Source of the DNA: Arcobacter sp. FWKO B
GTDB taxonomy: Bacteria > Campylobacterota > Campylobacteria > Campylobacterales > Arcobacteraceae
Assembly: GCF_014844135.1 (NCBI RefSeq)
Contig: NZ_CP041403.1
Location: 682,001-746,000 of the forward strand
Direction: 5' to 3'
DNA: 64,000 nt
Shown here in pieces: positions 1-9,754 of the stretch. The position numbers were made by a program, and so were the translations under genes. The first letter of the stretch is position 1. Each line of letters begins with the position of its first letter. The notes below the pieces were generated by a model that saw only the letters and a list, made by a program, of their open reading frames with translations, did not search any database and was not told the origin of the DNA.

Positions 1-1
1 A

Positions 2-37
2 CTAGAAAAACTACAAAAAGATAAAGGTCATAAATGA
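2..37 (+). CDS. 3' end of upstream gene, possibly ribonuclease III (partial)
   Basis: An open frame runs from the window edge and ends at a TGA that overlaps the aroC start codon (ATGA). It encodes only [11 protein letters not shown]. The rnc-aroC order is common in Campylobacterota, and a Lys-rich tail would suit RNase III, but eleven residues cannot establish identity. The overlap does support translational coupling to aroC. Confidence 0.4.
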   Translation, partial: LEKLQKDKGHK

Positions 38-1107
38 ATAGTTTTGGACTAAGATTTAGATTCACAACTTTTGGAGAATCACACGGTGAAGCTATAGGGT
101 GTATTGTTGATGGTGTCCCAGCTGGCTTAAAAATAGATATGGATTATATACAAGCTCAAATGGATAGACGAAAACCAGGGAAAAGTAAACTTGAAACACA
201 AAGAAAAGAAGATGATATTGTAGAGATTTTAAGTGGAGTTTTTGAAGGAGTTACTACTGGTACATCAATAGCTATGGTCATAAAAAATACAAATCAAAAA
301 AGTGGTGATTATAGTAATGTAAAAGATTTATTTCGTCCAGGGCATGCTGATTTTACATATTTTCACAAATATGGAATTAGAGATTATAGAGGCGGAGGAC
401 GAAGTAGTGCAAGAGAAACGGCTGCTAGAGTTGCTGCTGGGGCTATTGCAAAACTTCTTCTTAAAGAAGTGGGTATTGAAATAAAAAGTGGGATTTATGC
501 TATTGATGGTATCGAAGCAGGTCAAATTGACTTTGATTATGCAAATAGTAGTTCTATTTTTGCACTCGATAAAGATATGGAAGAAAAACAAAAAAATGCT
601 GTTACTGATGCATTAAATACCCATGACTCTGTAGGTGGAGTAGTGTTAGTAAGAGCTTTTGGCGTGCCAAAAGGTTTGGGTGAACCAATGTATCATAAAC
701 TTGATAGTCAAATAGCAAATGCAATGATGAATATCAATGCTGTAAAAGGGGTAGAAATAGGAGATGGCTGTGAGTCATCTAAACTAAAAGGTTCACAAAA
801 TAATGATCAAATCACAAGTAGTGGTTTTTGTTCAAACCATAGTGGTGGGATATTAGGTGGAATAAGCAATGGTGATACAATAGAAACGAAAGTATATTTT
901 AAACCAACCCCATCTATTTTTATAGAACAAAAAACTGTTGATATACATAACAATGATACAACTTATTTTTTAAAAGGTAGACACGATCCTTGCGTGGCTA
1001 TAAGAGGGAGTGTTGTGTGTGAGAGTATGATGGCTTTAGTATTGGCTGATATGTTGCTACTTAATATGAGCTCAAAAATGGAAAATATTAAAAAGATTTA
1101 TCAATAA
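34..1107 (+). CDS. aroC: Chorismate synthase
   Basis: Converts 5-enolpyruvylshikimate-3-phosphate to chorismate using reduced FMN, the last step of the shikimate pathway; cytoplasmic. The 357 residues are full length for the family. Visible signatures are GESHGEAIG near residue 14, the [14 protein letters not shown] and [19 protein letters not shown] block around residues 101-136, and [11 protein letters not shown] near residue 317. The ATG overlaps the stop of the preceding frame, so it is probably translated as the distal gene of an operon. A hairpin follows directly at the stop codon. The assignment is secure. Confidence 0.97.
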   Translation: MNSFGLRFRFTTFGESHGEAIGCIVDGVPAGLKIDMDYIQAQMDRRKPGKSKLETQRKEDDIVEILSGVFEGVTTGTSIAMVIKNTNQKSGDYSNVKDLFRPGHADFTYFHKYGIRDYRGGGRSSARETAARVAAGAIAKLLLKEVGIEIKSGIYAIDGIEAGQIDFDYANSSSIFALDKDMEEKQKNAVTDALNTHDSVGGVVLVRAFGVPKGLGEPMYHKLDSQIANAMMNINAVKGVEIGDGCESSKLKGSQNNDQITSSGFCSNHSGGILGGISNGDTIETKVYFKPTPSIFIEQKTVDIHNNDTTYFLKGRHDPCVAIRGSVVCESMMALVLADMLLLNMSSKMENIKKIYQ

Positions 1108-1128
1108 GACTTATACCTTATTGATAAA
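1097..1128. terminator. Hairpin between convergent aroC and csd6
   Basis: A 12-bp perfect inverted repeat (TTTATCAATAAG / CTTATTGATAAA) with an 8-nt loop overlaps the aroC stop codon and lies just before the end of the convergent gene. It is AT-rich with no long T-tract, so it is a probable bidirectional terminator rather than a textbook one. Confidence 0.6.
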
Positions 1129-1145
1129 CCAAACAAACTACTAGA

Positions 1146-2123
1146 CTAACTCTCTGTTAATATAGACATTTTTCCATTTTTAAGTTCTACATATAAAATC
1201 TTTTTTCCACTTGATTGAAAACTTGGTGCCCAATAATCTTGGTACATCTCAATTTTAAATAGTTTTTTATTACTAACATTTGGATAAGGAATGATATTTA
1301 TATTTGAAAAAATGATTTGTTTTCTCTCATTTCTATCAAAGATAATCTTTTTATATCGTTTAAAGAAATTGTAATCTTCTCTTATTCCACCTTTTTTTAT
1401 CCTAATAAAATCTTTGTCATAAAAGCTCATATAAGTTTCTAAATCATTAACTTTCCAACTATGTTGCCATCCATATATTGAAGCAAATAAAGCTGAAATA
1501 TCATCAATATTTGACTCTACAAATTTGTCTTCACTAATTAATAACACAGATTTTCTATGATCTATCAAGCTATCAAGTCTTAGAAGTCTACCATTTTCCA
1601 TAGCGATACACCCTTGAGTAAACTCATCTCTGTTTTCAGATTCAGGAACTCCATGTATCCAAATACCATGTCCATTTTTTCCTAATGATATATCATATAA
1701 GTTAGGATAAGATGTAATAAGTGCTAGTGGTCCATAAAAAGGGTCTACTTGTGTATTTCTTCTTAATAAATCATATACACCAACTGGGGTTTTCAGATCT
1801 CCTTCTTTTTGTTTATCACCATTGCCCTGCCCTATCATAACTGGTTCATCAAATATTTTTGAATAATTTTTACCATCTTTTTTAAATACTTGAAGATTAT
1901 TTAATGATTTTTGATTAAGAAAAACATACTCTAAATCACTTATATATCCAAATCTTAAATCATCGCCTTTTAATGAGCTTTTCCAATAGTTTACATCCTG
2001 TAAACTTTTATTTAACTCTTTTTCTACCGCTGCTATACCATGAAGCCTATACAAATCAACTAATGGATTTGAGTATAAAACACTACTTAATAAAACAACA
2101 CATAATGCAAACTTTTTAAACAA
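1146..2123 (-). CDS. csd6: L,D-carboxypeptidase, Csd6/Pgp2 family (YkuD domain plus NTF2-like domain)
   Basis: Periplasmic peptidoglycan enzyme that trims tetrapeptide stems to tripeptides; in Helicobacter (Csd6) and Campylobacter (Pgp2) it is needed for helical shape. The protein starts with a short signal peptide (MFKKFALCVVLLSSVLYS). The YkuD catalytic segment is visible as HGIWIHG (His157) and TQGCIAM (Cys172). The C-terminal ~120 residues fit the NTF2-like domain of the family. Length 325 aa matches Pgp2/Csd6. It lies divergent from csd3, another cell-shape peptidase, so the two probably share a promoter region. Family is secure; exact activity follows homologues. Confidence 0.9.
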   Translation of the reverse strand: MFKKFALCVVLLSSVLYSNPLVDLYRLHGIAAVEKELNKSLQDVNYWKSSLKGDDLRFGYISDLEYVFLNQKSLNNLQVFKKDGKNYSKIFDEPVMIGQGNGDKQKEGDLKTPVGVYDLLRRNTQVDPFYGPLALITSYPNLYDISLGKNGHGIWIHGVPESENRDEFTQGCIAMENGRLLRLDSLIDHRKSVLLISEDKFVESNIDDISALFASIYGWQHSWKVNDLETYMSFYDKDFIRIKKGGIREDYNFFKRYKKIIFDRNERKQIIFSNINIIPYPNVSNKKLFKIEMYQDYWAPSFQSSGKKILYVELKNGKMSILTES

Positions 2124-2185
2124 ACACTACCCCTTTTTAAACATTTTTTTAGCTTTAACTTACTTAGTATTAAGTATCAAAATTG

Positions 2186-2191
2186 TATAAT
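2186..2191 (+). promoter_or_regulatory. Putative -10 box for csd3
   Basis: TATAAT sits 33 bases before the csd3 start in the 100-bp divergent gap. No clear -35 is visible, which is usual for Campylobacterota sigma-70 promoters. Confidence 0.45.
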
Positions 2192-2223
2192 AAAAAACAT
2201 ATGAAACAATTTAAAGGGTTTTA

Positions 2224-3420
2224 ATGAAAATATTATTATTTATTATTTTGATAACATACAATTTATACGCACTCACTTCACTTCAGTCCACAAAGCTTGA
2301 AGAAACATCGTGGCCAAAGGGTGAAACTCTTCTTACATTCTTAGACAAGTATAATATATCCCAACAGATATATTTTGAGCTTTCTTATACAGACAAAGAA
2401 CTTTGTGCTGAAATCACAGCTGATACAACTTTTCAAAAACTTTTTGACTCACAAGGATTAATACAACATGTCTTAATACCAATTAGTGAAGAAATGCAAA
2501 TTCATATACATAAAGTTGATGGTGCAAACTATAAGCTTGATATAGTTCCTATTGAATTTCAAGAAATAGAACAGACACTTGTATTATCTATTGAATCTTC
2601 ACCATATCAAGATATAGTAAATCAAACTGGTAACAAATTATTGGCAAATGAGCTTGTGAGAGCTTTTAATAAAAGTCTTGATTTTAGAAGACTTAGAGCT
2701 GGTGATTTAATAGCTATTAAATACAAGCACAAAATCAGAATGGGTAAATATTTTGGGACACCGCATATAGATGTGGCAATGGTTGAAGTAAGAAAAACTC
2801 CAAATTATATCTTTAAAAATGATGCTGATGGTAGATATTATGATGACAAAGGTAGAAGTCTTAACAGCTTTTTTCTACAAACACCACTTCAATATAATAG
2901 AATTTCAAGCCCTTTTGATTTAAAAAGATTTCATCCTGTTCTAAAAATATACAGACCACATTTTGGAGTAGATTATGCTGCACCAACAGGAAGAAGGATA
3001 AATTCTGCGGCTGATGGTAGAGTTATATTTGTTGGAAACAAAGGTGGATATGGTAAAACAATAGAAATACAACATGCAAATGGCTATAAAACACTATATG
3101 CTCATCTTAACGGTTATGCAAAAGGAATTCGTGCTGGCAAAAATGTAAAACAAGGTGATTTAATAGGATATGTTGGAACTACTGGAGTAAGTACTGGTCC
3201 ACATCTTCACTTTGGTGTATATCATCATGGGCGTGCTGTAGACCCAATTAAAGTGATCAACTCATCTCGTAAAGAATTACCGCAAAAAGATAAAAATATA
3301 TTTTTATCAAAAGCCAATACTCTCAAAAAAGAGGTAGAACTTGCAATCAAATCGCAACCAAAACCATATAAAATTGAATCTTTTGAATTATTAACAATGT
3401 TGGAACAATCTGCATCTTAA
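2224..3420 (+). CDS. csd3: M23 metallopeptidase, Csd3/HdpA-type peptidoglycan D,D-endopeptidase/carboxypeptidase
   Basis: Zinc endopeptidase acting on peptidoglycan crosslinks in the periplasm; the Helicobacter homologue Csd3/HdpA controls cell curvature. A signal peptide occupies residues 1-16. The M23 domain is C-terminal, with HFGVDYAAPTG (His246, Asp250) and GPHLHFGVY (His329) as zinc ligands and YAHLNGY between them. The N-terminal ~200 residues match the inhibitory/OapA-like region of the family. Length 398 aa is close to the Helicobacter protein. An RBS-like AAAGGG precedes the ATG. It is divergent from csd6 and followed at 21 bp by mgtE, probably in one transcript. Confidence 0.9.
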   Translation: MKILLFIILITYNLYALTSLQSTKLEETSWPKGETLLTFLDKYNISQQIYFELSYTDKELCAEITADTTFQKLFDSQGLIQHVLIPISEEMQIHIHKVDGANYKLDIVPIEFQEIEQTLVLSIESSPYQDIVNQTGNKLLANELVRAFNKSLDFRRLRAGDLIAIKYKHKIRMGKYFGTPHIDVAMVEVRKTPNYIFKNDADGRYYDDKGRSLNSFFLQTPLQYNRISSPFDLKRFHPVLKIYRPHFGVDYAAPTGRRINSAADGRVIFVGNKGGYGKTIEIQHANGYKTLYAHLNGYAKGIRAGKNVKQGDLIGYVGTTGVSTGPHLHFGVYHHGRAVDPIKVINSSRKELPQKDKNIFLSKANTLKKEVELAIKSQPKPYKIESFELLTMLEQSAS

Positions 3421-3441
3421 TCTTAAGAGTAAGGAATTAAA

Positions 3442-4800
3442 TTGATACAAGAAAATAGTATCCTAACTAAAGAGTCTTTGGAACTTCTTGAAAAAATAGA
3501 TACACTACATCCTACTGATATAGCTAAGTACTTAAAAAAAGTCAAAAAAGAGAGTGTAGAAGAGTTTCAAGAACTTTTATCAAAAATTCCTGAAGATTAT
3601 CTAGGAGAGGTTTTACTAGAGCTTCCTGAAAATACTAAAGAACTAGCATATGAATCACTCAGTATTGAACAGCTTACTGATGCTATTGAAGAACTAGAAA
3701 CTGATGATGCTACTGATATTATTCAAGAAATAGCTGAATATGACCAAGAAAAAGCTGATGAAATATTAAACTCTCTTGAAGAAGAAGATCAACAAGATAT
3801 TAAATGGCTTCAAAGATATGAAGATGATGTTGCTGGTGCATTTATGCAAACAGAGCTTTTTAGTGCAAAATTAAATGAAACACTAAAAGACTCTATTAAA
3901 AGACTAAGAAAAGCTAAAGAAAATGATGAACTTGAAAACATACATCAAGTGTATATTGTGGATGATAATGAAAATTTGATTAATGCTATATATCTTGAAG
4001 ATTTAATAATTCATGATTTTTCAAAAACTTATAAAGAAATATTAAAAACTATAGAAGTATCAAATAAACCAATAAGTGTAAGTGTAAATGAAGATATTGA
4101 TGAAGTTGTAAAAATATTTGAACAATATGACTTATCTGTTATTGCTGTAGTAGGATACAAAGGTAGATTACTAGGAAGAATTACAAGTGATGATATTATC
4201 GATATTATAGAACAAAATGCCACTGATCAAATGTATCAATTAGCAGGGGTTGGTGAAGACTATGATTTTGATGATAATGTGATAACAACCACAAAAAAAA
4301 GAGGTGTTTGGCTTTTTGTAAACCTTTTTACTGCTATGCTAGCAGCTAGTGTAGTAGGACTTTTTGAAGCAACAATAGAAAGCCTTGTAGCACTTGCAAT
4401 TTTAATGCCTGTTGTAGCATCAATGGGTGGAAATGCTGGAACTCAAGCACTTGCAACTATGATAAGACAACTAGCTCTTGGTAAAGTAGATGATGAGAAT
4501 AGTAAAGAGATTGTTAAAAAAGAAGTATTTGTGGCTATTTCTAACGGACTTATATTTGGTGTATTAGCAGGGATTATTGCATCATTGTGGTTTGGAAATT
4601 TTATGCTTGGGGTTGTGATACTCCTTGCTATGATAGCAAACTTACTTGTTGCTGGTTTTTTTGGTTCTGTTATCCCAATAGTACTTAAAAAACTTGATAT
4701 TGACCCAGCTGTAGGAAGCTCTGTCGTACTAACAACACTTACCGATGTTGTTGGTTTTTTTGCATTTTTAGGTATTGCAACTATACTTTTAATAAATTGA
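3442..4800 (+). CDS. mgtE: Magnesium transporter MgtE
   Basis: Mg2+ channel/transporter of the inner membrane gated by cytoplasmic Mg2+. The order is an acidic N-terminal superhelical domain (about 1-130), a CBS pair (about 135-255), then five transmembrane helices (about 285-452). The pore signature PVVASMGGNAGTQALA is visible. Length 452 aa is typical. A TTG start is chosen because AAGGA lies 6 bases upstream and the N-terminus then aligns with the family. Confidence 0.93.
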   Translation: MIQENSILTKESLELLEKIDTLHPTDIAKYLKKVKKESVEEFQELLSKIPEDYLGEVLLELPENTKELAYESLSIEQLTDAIEELETDDATDIIQEIAEYDQEKADEILNSLEEEDQQDIKWLQRYEDDVAGAFMQTELFSAKLNETLKDSIKRLRKAKENDELENIHQVYIVDDNENLINAIYLEDLIIHDFSKTYKEILKTIEVSNKPISVSVNEDIDEVVKIFEQYDLSVIAVVGYKGRLLGRITSDDIIDIIEQNATDQMYQLAGVGEDYDFDDNVITTTKKRGVWLFVNLFTAMLAASVVGLFEATIESLVALAILMPVVASMGGNAGTQALATMIRQLALGKVDDENSKEIVKKEVFVAISNGLIFGVLAGIIASLWFGNFMLGVVILLAMIANLLVAGFFGSVIPIVLKKLDIDPAVGSSVVLTTLTDVVGFFAFLGIATILLIN

Positions 4801-4821
4801 GTATATTTAAGCTATATTTAA

Positions 4822-4850
4822 TTGACTTTTCAAATAAAAATAGGTATAAT
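4822..4850 (+). promoter_or_regulatory. Sigma-70 promoter of tRNA-Met
   Basis: TTGACT (4822-4827) and TATAAT (4845-4850) are separated by exactly 17 bp and lie about 67 bp before the tRNA. This is one of the most consensus-like promoters in the window. Confidence 0.75.
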
Positions 4851-4917
4851 CCCACTCTCAAAACTTAATGATATAAACTTTCTGTGAAAACGGAACAAAG
4901 CAAAGTTTTAAAAATGT

Positions 4918-4994
4918 GTCAAGGTAGCTCAGCTGGTTAGAGCGCTGGTCTCATAAGCCGGAGGTCGAGGGTTCGAGTCCCTCTCTTGACACCA
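4918..4994 (+). tRNA. tRNA-Met (CAU), CCA encoded
   Basis: A full cloverleaf can be folded: acceptor GTCAAGG/TCTTGAC, D-arm AGCTCAGCTGGTTAGAGC, anticodon loop CTCATAA with CAT, T-arm GGGTTCGAGTCCC, and genomic CCA. Position 1 pairs with 72 and the anticodon stem lacks three G-C pairs, so it is not the initiator. A CAU tRNA read as Ile after lysidine modification cannot be excluded by eye. Confidence 0.93.
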
Positions 4995-5023
4995 AAACCT
5001 CAAAAGTAAAAATCTAAATATTT

Positions 5024-5938
5024 TTAAAATCTATAGCTAATAGCAAAACTAGACAAATCATATTCTTGTCCGAAACCAACTATATCAGTACCAGATACTG
5101 AACCGTTTGTTAAATCTTTTGTTACACTTGTTCCTTTTTTTAGTTTATATTGCATATGTTCATACGAAATCAATAAAGAGAAATTTTTATTCAGGTGATA
5201 TTTAATTCCCAAACTATAATTAATCATCTGCATATTCTTAAAATTATCTGTAAATTCCAAATCTCTCATATGATGGATATCAATAGCAGTTGTCTTTGAT
5301 TTTGATGAATACTTGCCCATAAATAATATATCCCAATCATTAATGCTATGATGTATTTCAAAGTTTAAATATGGGGTTTGAGTAGTATGAGCGTAAGTTA
5401 TCCCTTTGCCTGAAAAAGTACCAGTTTTATCCCGAAATAATGAAGATGATGTTGTGGAATAGACATATTCTCCATCATATGCTGTGTATCTTGACTGTTC
5501 TTTTTTAAATCCTAATCCAAATAAAAAATTTGTATTTTCATTTAGATAAGTTTGTTTATTTAGTTTGATATCAAATATTTCAATTTTTTCTACTTTAGTG
5601 TTTGGATGTCCAGACCAATGTGTCCAGTCATTTATATTATACATCCAATCATAATCATCCATCCTATTATTGTTTGTTTCATGATTTTTTTTAAATCCTA
5701 TATTGATAAAATATTTTTCATATAAATCAATTTCTGCATTTAAACCCAATAATTTAGCATTATTGACTTTCCAAATCAACTCACTTAATTTACTTCCATT
5801 TGATTTATAAACTACTTCTTTTGCTGTAGATGAGTAATTAGAATAAGATGTTTGTAAGTCAAACTTTATACTTTCATCAGCTACCATACTAGTATAAGAT
5901 AGTAAAACTAAAATTATATAAAAAAATCTATTTATCAT
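5024..5938 (-). CDS. Putative outer-membrane beta-barrel protein
   Basis: Function unknown. The 304-residue product begins with a signal peptide (MINRFFYIILVLLSYTSMVA). The mature part alternates aromatic and polar residues as in beta-strands and ends in a terminal Phe (FAISYRF), the usual signal for outer-membrane barrel insertion. Many Asn, Tyr and Thr and no obvious domain are seen. It overlaps the end of the upstream GNAT gene by 11 bases, so the two are probably cotranscribed. It could be a porin-like or surface protein; I do not recognise a named family. Confidence 0.7.
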   Translation of the reverse strand: MINRFFYIILVLLSYTSMVADESIKFDLQTSYSNYSSTAKEVVYKSNGSKLSELIWKVNNAKLLGLNAEIDLYEKYFINIGFKKNHETNNNRMDDYDWMYNINDWTHWSGHPNTKVEKIEIFDIKLNKQTYLNENTNFLFGLGFKKEQSRYTAYDGEYVYSTTSSSLFRDKTGTFSGKGITYAHTTQTPYLNFEIHHSINDWDILFMGKYSSKSKTTAIDIHHMRDLEFTDNFKNMQMINYSLGIKYHLNKNFSLLISYEHMQYKLKKGTSVTKDLTNGSVSGTDIVGFGQEYDLSSFAISYRF

Positions 5939-6503
5939 CTGTAACTAATACTTTTATCATATGGTGATATGAGTGATTATTTATCTTTAGATCTATATTA
6001 TCTTTGAAACCTAGTTTTTCATAATATTGCTTAGTATGTTTTTTCTCACAATCAACCACTAAAGATACTTTTTTATACTTTAATTCATTTGCTTTGTCTA
6101 TAGCATACTTAAATAATAGTGATGATATTTTTTTACCTCTGTATTCATCAGATACACAAATACAATCTATATAATACTCATCGTCAAAACACTCTTTATC
6201 AATTTCTATTCTTCTTTGTGAATTTTTAAAGATTTGTTCGCTTATCCATTCATCATATTCTTTTGCAAACTTTCCTTCATAAGATGCCATTACTGCACAT
6301 ATATCACCATTTTTTTCAACTATTGTACAGTTTTTATAACTAATCCTAGAATAATGACTTAAAAAATAGCTATTAATGATATTTTTCATCAACATATCAT
6401 TTTTTGTACCAGCTAAGTAATAAGCCGTATCACCCATTGCTTCTATTAACATACCAACAACTTGATGTGCATCTGCTGGTTTTGCACTTCTTATAATGTA
6501 CAA
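5928..6503 (-). CDS. GNAT-family N-acetyltransferase
   Basis: Transfers an acyl group from acyl-CoA to an unknown amine. The acetyl-CoA binding motif is visible as VSDEYRGKKISSLLFKYA near residues 116-134, followed by VSLVVDCEKKHTKQYYEKLGF, the typical GNAT beta5-alpha segment. Length 191 aa suits a single-domain member. The substrate cannot be inferred; the only operon partner is the outer-membrane protein that it overlaps. Confidence 0.85.
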   Translation of the reverse strand: MYIIRSAKPADAHQVVGMLIEAMGDTAYYLAGTKNDMLMKNIINSYFLSHYSRISYKNCTIVEKNGDICAVMASYEGKFAKEYDEWISEQIFKNSQRRIEIDKECFDDEYYIDCICVSDEYRGKKISSLLFKYAIDKANELKYKKVSLVVDCEKKHTKQYYEKLGFKDNIDLKINNHSYHHMIKVLVTDDK

Positions 6504-6619
6504 AAATTCTTCCTTATATACTCTAATAAAAGCAATGCTACCTAAGATAATATTAAAATAGAATTAATTAACTAATTGATATCATTTTCATTTGAATAAT
6601 AAAATTTTTAAGGTAATTT

Positions 6620-7291
6620 ATGTTTATTAGACCTCTTGATAAATACTGCTATACTTTTCCAAATCCTAGATTTGCGAGTGATGAAGGTTTACTTGCATAT
6701 GGTGGTGATTTATCTATGATTAGACTTTTAACTGCATATAAAAAAGGGATTTTTCCTTGGTATAATGATGGAGATCCTATTTTATGGTGGTCTCCAAATC
6801 CTAGAATGGTAATGTTTTTAGAAGATTTTAAAGTATCAATATCATTAAATAAAACTATTAAGAAAAATATATTTGAAGTAAAATTTGATACAAATTTTAA
6901 AGAAGTGATGATAAATTGTGCTAAAGTTAAAAGAAACTATACAGATCACACTTGGATACAAGATGAAATTATAGATGCTTATTATGAACTTCATTTAAAT
7001 GGTTATGCACATTCATTTGAAAGTTATTACAATGGTGAGCTTGTTGGTGGAGGGTATGGTATTGTTATTGGTGATATTTTTTGTGGTGAAAGTATGTTTA
7101 GCCTCAAAACTGATGCTTCAAAAGTAGCATTTTATTATTTAGTTGAGAAGTTAAAACAAAATAGTTTCTCAATGATTGATTGTCAGATACCAAGTGATCA
7201 CCTAAAAAGTCTTGGTGCAAAGACAATTAGCAGAAATAATTTCTTAAACATATTAAAAAAATCATTAACGAACTCCAAAGTATTCATATAA
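6620..7291 (+). CDS. aat: Leucyl/phenylalanyl-tRNA-protein transferase
   Basis: Adds Leu or Phe to N-terminal Arg/Lys of proteins, marking them for ClpAP (bacterial N-end rule); cytoplasmic. Family signatures are FPNPRFASDEGLLAYGGDLS near the N-terminus, GIFPWYNDGDPILWWSPNPR, and GGGYGIVIGDIFCGESMFS. The 223 residues are full length. AAGGTAATTT precedes the ATG. The usual neighbours clpA and clpS are not in the window. Confidence 0.95.
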   Translation: MFIRPLDKYCYTFPNPRFASDEGLLAYGGDLSMIRLLTAYKKGIFPWYNDGDPILWWSPNPRMVMFLEDFKVSISLNKTIKKNIFEVKFDTNFKEVMINCAKVKRNYTDHTWIQDEIIDAYYELHLNGYAHSFESYYNGELVGGGYGIVIGDIFCGESMFSLKTDASKVAFYYLVEKLKQNSFSMIDCQIPSDHLKSLGAKTISRNNFLNILKKSLTNSKVFI

Positions 7292-7411
7292 ATATATTAA
7301 ACAAAAATTATTACTTTTTGGTATATTTTAATTTTTTTATACAATCTTTAATATTTTTAATATTTCTTTTCTGTTTCTTTTGATACAATGGTGTATATTT
7401 AAAGGAAAGTT

Positions 7412-8812
7412 ATGCCAAGTATAAAATCTATTATAACAAAACGATTTGCTATTATTTTTGCATTGTTATCTTTTATAGTAATTATAGCTGTAACACTAGG
7501 CTTTCGACAGTTATCTATTGAAAATGCAAAAGATAAAGCTACTGCTATGGCTGAAGTTATTAAAGCAGGGCTTACTGCTCATATGAAAAGTGGTATTATG
7601 GAAAATAGGGACTATTTTCTAAACGAAATCAAATCAACATATAATGTAAATAATATTCATATAATAAGATCTAAAGAAGTAGATGAACAATTTGGAATAT
7701 CAACTTTGGAAAAAGTTATAGATTTCAACTCCCAATCTGTTTTTGATAATAAAACTCCATTGTTTAACATTATTGAAGATACTGATAAAGCAAAATTACA
7801 AGCTTTTATTCCTTATATAGCTACTGATGAAACTACTCTTAATTGCCTTGCTTGTCATGATGTACAAAAAGGTTCTGTTCTTGGTGTTGTGGAAATTGAT
7901 ATAGATTTAAGTCAATACAAAACTCTTTCTATAATATATATCGTAAGTATTCTTTTATTTTTGATTATATTTATAATCTTTGCATTATTCAAATCAATAA
8001 AAACTATTAATGACTATATTGTAATTCCTCTTGATCTTTTGATTAAAAAATTTGAACATTCTGTACTTCACCATACAAAAATTGATCACAGTCACTTTGA
8101 AACTAAAGAACTTATCAAAACAGTTGATGAAGTAAATACCTTAATAGAACATATTCATGCTAAAAACCATCAATTAGAGATAAAAAATATTGAATTAAAT
8201 AACTTAAATCTTGAAATAGAACAAACACTTAAAGAAACATTAGCTTCTATAGGGATGATTGCTGAGCACAGAAGTAAAGAGACAGCAAATCATGTCAAAA
8301 GGGTTGGTGAGATTTCTAAACTTATAGCACTTAAACTTGGATTTAATGAAGATGAAGCTGAACTTGTTTATATAGCAAGTCAACTTCATGATATAGGAAA
8401 AATTGCCATTGAAGATGAACTTCTACTCAAAAAAGGCAAACTAACACCTGAAGAATATTCAAAGGTTCAATTTCACGCACAAATAGGTTATGAAATGCTT
8501 AGGTATTCTGATAGAAAAATACTAAAAGCATCTTCGATTATAGCACTTGAACACCATGAAAAATATGATGGTACTGGTTATCCTAATGGAAAACAAGGTG
8601 AAGATATTCATATTTATGGTAGGATCGTTGCTATTTGTGATGTACTAGATGCACTTAACTCAAAAAGATGCTATAAAGATGCATGGCCATATGAGGATGT
8701 TATTAAATATATGGAAGATCAAAGTGGTTTACACTTTGACCCTAAAATCGTGAATATTGTTGTAGAAAACAAAGAAGCTATCCGTGAAATATTAATCAAT
8801 TTCAAGGATTAA
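7412..8812 (+). CDS. Membrane haem-c sensor with HD-GYP cyclic-di-GMP phosphodiesterase domain
   Basis: Predicted signalling enzyme that hydrolyses cyclic di-GMP. A helix at about 11-31 anchors a periplasmic domain ending before a second helix at about 172-193. In the periplasmic part NCLACHD supplies a CxxCH covalent haem site (residues 145-149), like the DUF3365/Tll0287-type haem sensors. A HAMP-like/coiled segment leads to the HD-GYP domain with HDIGK (His326, Asp327) and HHEKYDGTGYP (381-391), all catalytic positions intact. It stands alone between aat and the cysteine synthase gene. Redox or ligand sensing by the haem is an inference; the phosphodiesterase fold is clear. Confidence 0.88.
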   Translation: MPSIKSIITKRFAIIFALLSFIVIIAVTLGFRQLSIENAKDKATAMAEVIKAGLTAHMKSGIMENRDYFLNEIKSTYNVNNIHIIRSKEVDEQFGISTLEKVIDFNSQSVFDNKTPLFNIIEDTDKAKLQAFIPYIATDETTLNCLACHDVQKGSVLGVVEIDIDLSQYKTLSIIYIVSILLFLIIFIIFALFKSIKTINDYIVIPLDLLIKKFEHSVLHHTKIDHSHFETKELIKTVDEVNTLIEHIHAKNHQLEIKNIELNNLNLEIEQTLKETLASIGMIAEHRSKETANHVKRVGEISKLIALKLGFNEDEAELVYIASQLHDIGKIAIEDELLLKKGKLTPEEYSKVQFHAQIGYEMLRYSDRKILKASSIIALEHHEKYDGTGYPNGKQGEDIHIYGRIVAICDVLDALNSKRCYKDAWPYEDVIKYMEDQSGLHFDPKIVNIVVENKEAIREILINFKD

Positions 8813-8826
8813 AAGGTAGTATTTGT

Positions 8827-9741
8827 TTATTCATATAGGTTAGAGCTTAAATATCTCTCACCTGTATCACAAAGAATTGTGACTATTATTTTACCTTTAT
8901 TTTGCTGTCTTGATGCCACTAAATTACTTGCATAAACATTTGCCCCTGCTGAAATCCCAACCAAAAGTCCTTCGGTATTTGCTAGTTTTCTTGATGTCTC
9001 GATTGCATCTTCATTTGACACTTGTATCACCTCATCGTATATAGAAGTATCCAAAACTTTTGGTATAAATCCAGCTCCAATTCCTTGGATTTTGTGTGGG
9101 GCTGGTTTGCCACCACTAAGTACTGGTGAGCTTGATGGCTCAACTGCAATGATTTGTATATTTGGATTATGTTGTTTTAGTATTTGCCCTACTCCTGTAA
9201 GTGTTCCACCAGTTCCAACAGCAGCTACAAATATATCAACTTTTCCATCTGTATCTGCAAGTATTTCCTGTGCAGTTGTAAGCCTATGAATATCAGCATT
9301 TGCATCATTTTCAAACTGAGATAACATATATGAATTTGGTGTATTTTCTACTAGCTCTATAGCTTTATTGACTGCTCCGTTCATCCCAAGCTCTGCAGGA
9401 GTTAGCTCTAGTGTTGCACCCAATGCACTAAGAAGCTGTCTTCGTTCCATACTCATAGATGATGGCATAGTAAGTATTAATTTTATTCCCATACTAGCAC
9501 ATACACTTGCTAGTCCTATACCAGTATTTCCACTTGTTGGCTCTATTATGGTAGTATCTTTATTTATTGTACCATTTTCTAATGCTACTTTTATCATATT
9601 GTACCCTATTCTATCTTTTACAGAATGGGTAGGATTCATAAATTCACACTTACCAAGAACTAGTCCATCACTACTAGCTAGGTTTATCTTTACTAATGGT
9701 GTATTTCCTATAAGTTCTATTACATTTTTTGCGTATTTCAT
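8827..9741 (-). CDS. cysK: Cysteine synthase (O-acetylserine sulfhydrylase)
   Basis: PLP enzyme making cysteine from O-acetylserine and sulfide. The PLP lysine is Lys42 in NPTHSVKDRIG; PTSGNTGIGLASVCA binds substrate and GTGGTLTGVG binds the PLP phosphate. At 304 residues it is a standard single-domain enzyme; CysK versus CysM cannot be separated safely by eye. It lies upstream of the REP-like repeats and another sulfur-assimilation gene (metY) on the same strand. Confidence 0.92.
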   Translation of the reverse strand: MKYAKNVIELIGNTPLVKINLASSDGLVLGKCEFMNPTHSVKDRIGYNMIKVALENGTINKDTTIIEPTSGNTGIGLASVCASMGIKLILTMPSSMSMERRQLLSALGATLELTPAELGMNGAVNKAIELVENTPNSYMLSQFENDANADIHRLTTAQEILADTDGKVDIFVAAVGTGGTLTGVGQILKQHNPNIQIIAVEPSSSPVLSGGKPAPHKIQGIGAGFIPKVLDTSIYDEVIQVSNEDAIETSRKLANTEGLLVGISAGANVYASNLVASRQQNKGKIIVTILCDTGERYLSSNLYE

Positions 9742-9754
9742 TTTGTTCCTTTGT

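Noticed and set aside
4918-4994. Initiator tRNA-fMet.
   Set aside because: It has a regular first acceptor pair and lacks the three G-C pairs in the anticodon stem.
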